A stretch of 5,200 bases of DNA, from the NCBI GenBank assembly GCA_025933895.1, contig JAICZB010000193.1, positions 1-5,200 on the forward strand, read 5' to 3'. Under the pieces are notes generated by a model. That model did no database searches and had not been told where the DNA came from. It saw only the letters and a list, made by a program, of their open reading frames with translations. The DNA is from Thermoleophilia bacterium. GTDB lineage: Bacteria; Actinomycetota; Thermoleophilia; Gaiellales; Gaiellaceae. A program made the position numbers and the translations under genes. This document shows positions 1 to 4,897 of this stretch, one piece after another; position 1 is the stretch's first letter; every line of letters begins with the position of its first letter.

Positions 1-381
1 ACGGCGGCGACCGCTGCGGGACGTTTCCCGGGAAGCTCGGGCGCGAAGATCGTGCCGCGGCTCGGCTCCTTCTATCCCGCGGTCTACTGGCACGTGCGCG
101 CTGTTGCCATGTTCGGGATCGTCTTCCTCGTGCTCGCCGCGTGGGCGTGGACGCGGCGCAGCACTCATCCGTGGCTCGTGCGCGGCTGCGTGGGACTGCT
201 CGCGATCCTCGCGGCGCAGATGACGATCGGCGAGGTGCAGTACCGGACGTACGGGGACGTGCCGTGGTGGCTCGTCCTGCTCCACGTCGCGACCGCGGCG
301 ACCCTCGTCGGGTGGACGGTTGGGCTCGCCGCCCGTCTCTGGCGCCCGGTCGGGGCCGGCGAGATCCGACAACTAGACTGA
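1..381 (+). CDS. ctaA: COX15/CtaA-family heme A synthase, C-terminal part (5' end outside window)
   Basis: The frame is open from base 1 and ends at TGA 379-381, giving the last 126 residues. The GTG at 52 is an internal Val: the frame continues upstream with TAATAAG...G, which resembles the loop after a CtaA transmembrane helix. Family role: CtaA is an integral membrane enzyme that oxidises the heme O methyl group to make heme A for aa3-type cytochrome oxidase. Seen here: three hydrophobic segments (visible residues about 32-50, 58-77 and 89-112). His31 (motif YWHVRA) and His95 (motif LLHVATAA) sit where the C-terminal half of CtaA has its paired heme-ligand histidines, and QMTIGEVQY (73-81) resembles the conserved Q-x-x-x-G segment. 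The PAC2 gene follows after 4 bp, so co-transcription is likely. The first half, including the other His pair, is not visible. A divergent CtaA-like protein without heme A synthase activity cannot be excluded. Confidence 0.8.
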   Translation, partial: TAATAAGRFPGSSGAKIVPRLGSFYPAVYWHVRAVAMFGIVFLVLAAWAWTRRSTHPWLVRGCVGLLAILAAQMTIGEVQYRTYGDVPWWLVLLHVATAATLVGWTVGLAARLWRPVGAGEIRQLD

Positions 382-385
382 GCAA

Positions 386-1282
386 GTGTCGGAGCTGACC
401 GTCTCCTCGCGGCCCGAACTCCGCCGCCCGGTTCTCATTGCCGCCTTCCGCGGCTGGAACGACGGCGGGCAGGGCGCGACGCTCGGCGGCGGCTACCTCG
501 CGAAGCAGTGGGGCGCGGAGTCGTTCGCGGAGATCGACTCGGAGAACTTCTACGACTTCCAGGCAGTGCGGCCCACCGTCTCGCTCGAAGACGGTCTGAC
601 GCGGAAGCTCGAGTGGCCGTCGAACACCTTCCTCCACGCCCCGATCCCGGGTCTCGACCGCGACGCCGTGCTCCTGCTCGGCGTGGAGCCGAACCTCCGC
701 TGGAAGACGTACTCGTCGCTCGTGCTCGAGCTCGTGCAGGAACTGCGGGTCGAGCTCGTCGTCACCCTCGGCTCGCTGCTCGCCGACGTTCCTCACACCC
801 GGGCGGCGCCTGTGAGCGCCGCTGCGAGCGAGCCGTCGCTCGTGGAGGAGCTCGGCGTCGAGCCGTCCCGGTACGAAGGGCCGACCGGCATCGTCGGCGT
901 CCTCCTCGACGCCTGCCGCCTCGCGGGGCTTCCGTCCGTGAGCCTGTGGGCGGCCGTCCCGCACTACGTCTCGCTCGCGCCGAGCCCGCGCGCTGCGCTC
1001 GCGCTGTGCGGCCGGCTCGGGGAGCTCATCGGTGTGGAGATAGACGTGGCCGAGCTCGAGCAGGCCGCCGAGGAGTACAGCGAACAGGTGACCGAGGCGG
1101 TCGCTTCCGACGCAGAGACGGCGGCCTACGTCGAGGAGCTCGAGCGCCGCGTCGACCTGATGGAGGCGGCCGAGGAGCTCCCCTCCGGCGAGAGCCTCGC
1201 CGCCGAGCTGACGCGCTTCCTACGCGAACGCGAGGAGGACGGCGACGACGCCGGCGAGAGCGCCGGCGGGCCTGCTTCGTAA
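386..1282 (+). CDS. PAC2 family protein (proteasome-assembly-chaperone-like)
   Basis: This 298-aa protein starts at GTG 386, 4 bp after the upstream stop, with no strong Shine-Dalgarno, and ends at TAA 1280-1282. The PAC2 core is recognisable: PVLIAAFRGWND (15-26), LLGVEPNLRW (97-106), TLGSLLADVPHTR (127-139), PTGIVGVLL (166-174) and SLWAAVPHYV (186-195). These match the actinobacterial PAC2 pattern of a nucleoside-phosphorylase-like alpha/beta fold. Residues about 222-284 are charged, probably helical or coiled-coil, and the tail (285-298) is acidic and Gly/Ser-rich. In eukaryotes PAC2 pairs with PAC1 to assist 20S proteasome assembly. Many actinobacteria encode proteasomes, but the role of their PAC2 homologues is not settled, so a chaperone function here is inference. 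No proteasome gene is visible. The 4-bp spacing suggests an operon with the ctaA-like gene. The 3' end contains a perfect GC hairpin (1249-1268). Family assignment is firm; function is not. Confidence 0.88.
   Translation: MSELTVSSRPELRRPVLIAAFRGWNDGGQGATLGGGYLAKQWGAESFAEIDSENFYDFQAVRPTVSLEDGLTRKLEWPSNTFLHAPIPGLDRDAVLLLGVEPNLRWKTYSSLVLELVQELRVELVVTLGSLLADVPHTRAAPVSAAASEPSLVEELGVEPSRYEGPTGIVGVLLDACRLAGLPSVSLWAAVPHYVSLAPSPRAALALCGRLGELIGVEIDVAELEQAAEEYSEQVTEAVASDAETAAYVEELERRVDLMEAAEELPSGESLAAELTRFLREREEDGDDAGESAGGPAS
1249..1268. terminator. GC-rich 8-bp perfect stem at the convergent gene junction; possible bidirectional terminator without U-tract
   Basis: The arms CGCCGGCG (1249-1256) and CGCCGGCG (1261-1268) are each self-complementary and pair perfectly around an AGAG loop. 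The stem lies inside the last codons of the PAC2 gene, 11 bases before its stop codon, and 16 bases past the VOC stop for the opposite transcript. The 2-bp gap between the convergent genes leaves no room for a terminator elsewhere, and this is the strongest stem I found at the junction. No T-tract follows on either strand, so it does not match the classical intrinsic terminator. U-tract-poor terminators have been proposed in actinobacteria. It also encodes an AGESAGG protein tail and could be a by-product of GC-rich codons. Confidence 0.3.
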
Positions 1283-1284
1283 CT

Positions 1285-1647
1285 TCAGGTCGCGGCGAGC
1301 AGCTCGATCCGGTTGCCCCACGGATCCGCCGTGTAGAAGCGGCGGACGCCGGGGAGGGAGTCGTCCCATTCGACGCGCTCGCCCGCGGCCTCGAGCCGCT
1401 TCGCCAGCTCGTCGAGCTCGTCGGCTGCGAGTCGAAACGCCGGATGCGCCTTCCCGGCCGGCGCGAACGGCTCCTCGACGCCGACGTGGAGCTGATGGCC
1501 GCCGCCGAGCGCGAACCAGACGCCGCCGCGCGAGCGCAGAGGCTCGGGCTTCTCGAGCTCCTCCAGCCCCAACAGCTCCCCGAAGAAACGCCGCGCCTCT
1601 GCCTCGCAGCCGACCAGCGCCGCGAGCTGAACGTGATCTAGCTCGAT
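1285..1647 (-). CDS. VOC (glyoxalase/dioxygenase-fold) family protein with a non-canonical ATC start candidate
   Basis: The frame closes at TGA (1287-1285) and encodes about 120 residues, one normal VOC domain with two beta-alpha-beta-beta-beta modules. From the ATC at 1647-1645 the protein begins (I/M)ELDHVQLAA, as VOC proteins typically do. Likely metal ligands in the usual positions are His5 (LDHVQ), His54 (QLHVGV) or His68 (KAHPAF), and Glu115 in the C-terminal signature DPWGNRIELL (108-117). Members include glyoxalase I, fosfomycin-resistance proteins and extradiol dioxygenases; nothing visible fixes the substrate. Odd point: no in-frame ATG, GTG or TTG lies near the N-terminus. The first downstream one, TTG at residue 26, would delete the first strand and His5; upstream there are only Arg/Gly/Ala/Glu-rich shadow codons. 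AAGG at 1658-1655 precedes the ATC by 7 nt. The gene overlaps the helicase 3' end by 10 nt, implying translational coupling. Fold assignment is strong; start and activity are uncertain. Confidence 0.83.
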   Translation of the reverse strand: MELDHVQLAALVGCEAEARRFFGELLGLEELEKPEPLRSRGGVWFALGGGHQLHVGVEEPFAPAGKAHPAFRLAADELDELAKRLEAAGERVEWDDSLPGVRRFYTADPWGNRIELLAAT

Positions 1648-4169
1648 GGCTCGGCCTTGGCGGCTGCCGCGGCGTCGGCTTCCGTCGGCTGCGCCGGCTT
1701 CGCCTCTTCGGCGCCGTTCTGCTTCCCCTGCTGCTGAGGCTTCGCGGCAGCGTTGCCGCCCTTCCGCTTCCGCCGCCGGCGCCGCCTGCTGCGGCCGCCG
1801 CCCTGCTTCGGCGCTGGGAGATTCTCCGCGAGCGCGAGCGCGACCTCCTGGATCGAGCCGAGTCGCTCGCGTGCCTCGTCGATGAGCTTCGTCGCGCGCG
1901 GCGTGTAGCCCTCTGCCGAGGCGAGGAGGGCGGCGCCCACCGGCAGCGGAAGCTCGAGCGACGCCTGGACGAGCTTCGCGGCGTTTTCCTCGTGCCGATG
2001 TCCACGCGAGTTCGCGAGCGCGCCGAGCAGGCGCTTCGCCTCGGGGTACTCCGCCGAGGCGCGCCGGTCCTGCACCTTGCGCGTCGCGCGCGCGAGCCGC
2101 CACGTCCAGCGGGCGAGGATCTGCTCGGGCGCGTCGGGCTTCTCCTCGCCGACCGCGCGCAGGAGGGTGCGGATCCCCGGCAGTCGCTCCTTCTCCCACG
2201 TCGGCGCCTGTGTCACGAGCGTGACGAGATCGTCGAAGTCGGCGCGTTCGACCCGCATCGAGACGCGGTCCTGCAGCGCCATCATCCGCAGCCGCCGGTT
2301 CGGGTTCTCGGCCGCCGCTGTCGTGAGGAACTGCTCGAGCGCGGCCTTGCTCGCGCTCCGGTCGGTGAGCTTCTGGACGAACGACGACCGCTCGTCGAAG
2401 CGGATCTGCCGGCCGGCGATCGTGGCCCAGTAGCGCTGCTCGTCCTCGTCGAGGTACTTGGGATCGATGCGCTGCCACTCGCGCTGAATGACGTTGATGC
2501 GGCGGCGGACGTCGGGCGTGACCGGCACGAGCCACGGCGCCGGCGTCAGGCGGCGGCGGGCGCGGCGCTGCGAGCGGCGGCGCGGCGCCGGAGTCACGCG
2601 CGCTCCCTCGCGGTAGAAGTCGGCGTCGAGCAGCGAGTGGAGCGAGACGACGCGCTCGTTGTGCGTCGCGCCCTTCGGGACGAAGTCCACGACGATGCCC
2701 GCTTCCTTGCGCGGGTGGAGCCGCATGATGCGGCCGATCCGTTGCTGGTAGACGCGCCTCGAAGCCGTCGGCGCGAGGTGCATGCAGACCGTTGCGCGCG
2801 GCGAGTTCCAGCCCTCCGCGAGCAACTGCGCGTTGATGAGCACGTTGATCTCGCCGCGCTCGTAGGCGGCGAGCGTCTCGGCGAGGCGCACCGGCGGCGT
2901 CCGGCCCGAGACCGCCTCCGCCTTCAGCCCGGCCGCGCGGAACTCCTGCGCGAGGTTGTAGGCGTGGTCGACGCCGGCCGCGTAGACGATGCCCGGCGTG
3001 TTCTCGAAGCGGTTGCGGTAGAGGCTCGCGGCCGCCTGGTTCAGCGCCTGGTGGTCGAGCGTCTTGGCGAGGATCTCCTGGTCGAAGTCGCCGCCGACGA
3101 TCGGCACGGAGTTGATCGCCGCGACCGGGGGTACGCGCAGGTCGCGGAGCGGCGCGATGAGGCCGCGGCGCGCGGCGTCCTGCAGCGGCAGGTCGTCGAC
3201 CGAGGCGGGGAAGACGTCGGAGACCTGCTTCGCGATCAGCTGCTCGGTCGCGGTCATCCCGATGTAGATGGGCTCGGGGAAGGAGCGGATCGCGGCCGAG
3301 GTCTTCTCCCCGAGCGCCGTGTGCGCCTCGTCGCAGATCACGAGCTGGTACGCGTCGCGGTCGATCGAGCCGACGTGCCGCGCGAACCAGGCGTACGTCT
3401 GAATCGTGAGCGGGGCCTGCTTCGCGCTGCGGCTGTCGCTCGTGAGCACGTCGGTCAGGCGCTTGCCGTAGCCCTCGGTGGTCAGGTCGCGTGTGAACTG
3501 GGAGACGAGCAGCCGGCGGTGGGTGAGGATCAGGACGCCGAGCGTGCGGGCCGCCTCGACGAAGCCCGCCGCTGCGATCGTCTTGCCGGAGGCGGTCGGG
3601 TGGCGGAAGCGGTAGCGGCGGACGGCGCCCGGGTCGTCCTGCGCCGGCTCCTCGGGAAGCTCCGCCTCTTCGACCTCGACCACGAGTGTCGAGTCCTCGT
3701 CCTCGTCCTCGACTTGCTGCTGCTCGAGCTCCTCCGCCGTCGCCGTGTGGCCGTTCCCGTTTCCGTTCGCCTCGTCGTAGCGCTGGCTCGCGGCGATCAG
3801 CTCGGTGAGCATCCCGGCGAGCGCGTCGACCTGGTGGCGGCGGAGCGCCGTGCCGGAGGCGGTGCGCGGTTCGGGCTCGGCCAGGACGCGCTCGAGTCCG
3901 AGCAGGAGGCCGTGGCGAACCTTCCACTGCGGCGACGGAGACTTGCGACCCGCGTCCATCTCGGCCAGCGCCTCGTCGAGCGCGCGGCGGCGGGCGGTTC
4001 CCTCCCCGAGGGCCTCGGCCGGATCCTCGCCCTCGCGCACGAACGGCTCGCCCGCCCACGCTTCCGCGCGGAGGGCGGCGGCGACTACCGGGTCTGCCGC
4101 CTCCAGTGTTGAGCTGGTCGGCTGCTGAATAGCTTCTTGCATATGCGCAGCACGCTTCGGTGCTGCCAT
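1638..4169 (-). CDS. DEAH-box superfamily 2 helicase with acidic insert and long uncharacterised C-terminal region
   Basis: From ATG 4169 to TAG 1640-1638 this gives 843 aa; ATG 4142 (834 aa) is an alternative. The frame runs open to 4373, but that would overlap the upstream gene and lie before the predicted promoter. Motifs, numbered from 4169: Q-motif-like LRRHQVDAL (109-117); Walker A PTASGKT (191-197, Lys196); motif Ia LTHRRLLVSQF (215-225); DEAH box (280-283) in VICDEAH; motif III TAT (306-308) in GMTAT; motif V region LLAEGWNSPRA (449-459); motif VI QRIGRIMR (476-483) with arginine-finger candidates Arg480 and Arg483. This is a complete two-RecA ATPase of the XPB/type III restriction Res-like group, so ATP-dependent translocation or unwinding is expected; the substrate is unknown. 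Oddities: an acidic low-complexity insert (about 131-182) between Q motif and Walker A; Arg-rich patches at 530-540 and 793-803; a helical region (about 550-785) I do not recognise; and a Gln/Ala/Glu/Lys tail. The VOC gene overlaps its 3' end. No methyltransferase or nuclease partner is seen. Confidence 0.9.
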   Translation of the reverse strand: MAAPKRAAHMQEAIQQPTSSTLEAADPVVAAALRAEAWAGEPFVREGEDPAEALGEGTARRRALDEALAEMDAGRKSPSPQWKVRHGLLLGLERVLAEPEPRTASGTALRRHQVDALAGMLTELIAASQRYDEANGNGNGHTATAEELEQQQVEDEDEDSTLVVEVEEAELPEEPAQDDPGAVRRYRFRHPTASGKTIAAAGFVEAARTLGVLILTHRRLLVSQFTRDLTTEGYGKRLTDVLTSDSRSAKQAPLTIQTYAWFARHVGSIDRDAYQLVICDEAHTALGEKTSAAIRSFPEPIYIGMTATEQLIAKQVSDVFPASVDDLPLQDAARRGLIAPLRDLRVPPVAAINSVPIVGGDFDQEILAKTLDHQALNQAAASLYRNRFENTPGIVYAAGVDHAYNLAQEFRAAGLKAEAVSGRTPPVRLAETLAAYERGEINVLINAQLLAEGWNSPRATVCMHLAPTASRRVYQQRIGRIMRLHPRKEAGIVVDFVPKGATHNERVVSLHSLLDADFYREGARVTPAPRRRSQRRARRRLTPAPWLVPVTPDVRRRINVIQREWQRIDPKYLDEDEQRYWATIAGRQIRFDERSSFVQKLTDRSASKAALEQFLTTAAAENPNRRLRMMALQDRVSMRVERADFDDLVTLVTQAPTWEKERLPGIRTLLRAVGEEKPDAPEQILARWTWRLARATRKVQDRRASAEYPEAKRLLGALANSRGHRHEENAAKLVQASLELPLPVGAALLASAEGYTPRATKLIDEARERLGSIQEVALALAENLPAPKQGGGRSRRRRRRKRKGGNAAAKPQQQGKQNGAEEAKPAQPTEADAAAAAKAEPSS
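1655..1658 (-). promoter_or_regulatory. Candidate Shine-Dalgarno (AAGG) deciding the VOC start
   Basis: Read on the minus strand, AAGG (1658-1655) is followed by a 7-nt spacer (1654-1648) and then ATC (1647-1645). This is normal ribosome-binding geometry. It lies within the last codons of the helicase gene. It supports initiation at the ATC, the codon homology also predicts. A four-base match is weak on its own in GC-rich DNA. Confidence 0.4.
4147..4166. repeat. Perfect 7-6-7 inverted repeat between the two helicase start candidates
   Basis: GCAGCAC (4147-4153) and GTGCTGC (4160-4166) are perfect reverse complements around a 6-base spacer GCTTCG. On the helicase transcript the dyad begins directly after ATG 4169 and ends 4 nt before ATG 4142. 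It could be an RNA hairpin affecting initiation, or a 20-bp operator dyad of the size bound by dimeric repressors. If translation starts at 4169 it encodes AAPKRAA. The dyad is seen directly; its function is inference. Confidence 0.45.
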
Positions 4170-4227
4170 CCAACGAAAAGATGCGCTGCGCTCGGCTGAT
4201 TCCCCTGGGCGGAGCGGCGCAAGGGAA

Positions 4228-4255
4228 AGAATACCCTCCCCGTCGCTTTCGTCAA
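4228..4255 (-). promoter_or_regulatory. Candidate sigma-70-type promoter for the helicase gene
   Basis: On the minus strand TTGACG (4255-4250) is followed after 16 bp by TATTCT (4233-4228), matching 5 of 6 and 4 of 6 consensus positions. It lies in the 112-bp intergenic stretch 4170-4281, which is less GC-rich than its surroundings. Transcription would start near 4221, leaving a leader of about 50 nt before ATG 4169 and supporting a start at 4169 or 4142 over the longer frame. No clear terminator follows the upstream 196-aa gene, so read-through is also possible. The rest of the stretch holds no other gene I can support. Confidence 0.5.
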
Positions 4256-4281
4256 CGTGGCTGTTTCGGCGCGAGTGGGCT

Positions 4282-4872
4282 CTAAAGGCCCATGCCGCCG
4301 AAGATGGCGAAGGGATTGGCCGGCTCGACCTCGTACACGAGCTCGCCGCCCGGCTCGACCTCGCCGTGGACACGCGTGGCCAGCGCGTCCGCGTCCTCGC
4401 GGCTCGCGGTGCCGACGATCAGGTACTGGAAGCGGCGCTCGGGCTTGTAGCCGTCGGCTTCGAGCTGCTCCGCAAGCTTGCGTGCCTCGTGCCGGGACGA
4501 GCACTCGACGCGCACCTCCCAAGGTGCGAACCCGCGGTCGAGCTCCTCCTCCTCCCACGTCTCGCCCGGCGGCTCGTCGTCCCAGCGGTCCTCCTCGTCG
4601 AGCCAGTGCTCGATCCGGCTCGCCCTCGCGGCGAAGCCCTGCTTCCGGAGCTCCGCCTCGACGAGGGAGTGGGCGCGCTCCGCTTCGGCGCGGGTCGCGG
4701 CGTAGACGAAGATGACGTCGCCGTCGCGCGAGACCGCGAGCCGTCGTGCCTCGAGGTCCTTCGCGAGCTCGCGTGCCTCGGAGTCGAGATCGCCCCCGAG
4801 CCGCTCGAGCAGGCCGGTCGCGTGCTCCTCCTCCTCGACCTCGATCCGGATGCGCCAGTCGTCGTCCGCCAT
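4282..4872 (-). CDS. Conserved-looking hypothetical acidic protein with internally duplicated alpha/beta domain
   Basis: This 196-aa protein starts at ATG 4872 and ends at TAG 4284-4282. An in-frame TAG (4887-4885) lies four codons upstream, so no earlier start is possible. No strong Shine-Dalgarno is visible (GGGCGG lies close to the ATG). I recognise no named family. The protein is soluble, very acidic, and has no signal peptide or membrane segment. It is built of two related halves: WRIRIEV (6-12) plus SEARELAKDLEA (31-42), and WEVRVEC (118-124) plus HEARKLAEQLEA (128-139). Residues 31-75 and 128-172 align without gaps (15 of 45 identical by my count), and each half reads as strand-helix-strand-helix-strand. 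A linker rich in Trp, Asp and Glu (90-112) joins them. The tail NPFAIFGGMGL is hydrophobic and may be a docking peptide. It may be a ferredoxin-like or SPOR/ACT-like fold, which is inference. Divergent from the gene at 4898. Confidence 0.82.
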   Translation of the reverse strand: MADDDWRIRIEVEEEEHATGLLERLGGDLDSEARELAKDLEARRLAVSRDGDVIFVYAATRAEAERAHSLVEAELRKQGFAARASRIEHWLDEEDRWDDEPPGETWEEEELDRGFAPWEVRVECSSRHEARKLAEQLEADGYKPERRFQYLIVGTASREDADALATRVHGEVEPGGELVYEVEPANPFAIFGGMGL

Positions 4873-4881
4873 GTCCGCCCG

Positions 4882-4891
4882 AGCCTAGTCT
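4882..4891. promoter_or_regulatory. Overlapping back-to-back -10 elements between divergent genes
   Basis: The 25-bp gap between the two start codons contains AGCCTAGTCT. On the plus strand TAGTCT (4886-4891) fits the TANNNT -10 pattern and ends 6 nt before GTG 4898, the spacing expected of a leaderless transcript. On the minus strand TAGGCT (4887-4882) also fits and ends 9 nt before ATG 4872, giving a leader of at most a few nucleotides. The two share the central TA (4886-4887). I see no -35 match on either side. Only three positions of TANNNT are fixed, so chance occurrence is possible; the placement makes it plausible. Confidence 0.4.
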
Positions 4892-4897
4892 GCGGGC

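Noticed and set aside
508..1641. A 377-codon plus-strand frame overlapping the PAC2 and VOC genes
   Set aside because: It is in a different frame from PAC2, very Arg-rich, and crosses the convergent junction; the PAC2 and VOC motifs are convincing in their own frames.
1992..4112. A 706-codon open frame antisense to the helicase
   Set aside because: It is rich in Arg, Ala, Gly, Val and Leu with no recognisable motif, and lies wholly opposite a helicase with every expected motif. Long antisense frames are common in DNA this GC-rich.
1638..4169. Helicase as part of a restriction or phage-defence system
   Set aside because: Its motor resembles type III Res-like helicases, but no methyltransferase, nuclease, specificity or other defence gene is visible, and the neighbours look like housekeeping or hypothetical genes.
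1285..4173. A single 962-codon minus-strand frame that would fuse the VOC domain to a long N-terminal extension
   Set aside because: Upstream of the VOC domain the translation is Arg/Pro/Ala/Gly-rich shadow of the helicase in another frame. Only the last 120 residues look like a protein.
4170..4373. Longer helicase N-terminus starting at 4373
   Set aside because: It would overlap the 196-aa gene by about 90 bp, cross the likely promoter, and begin with Ser/Arg-rich residues that look non-coding.
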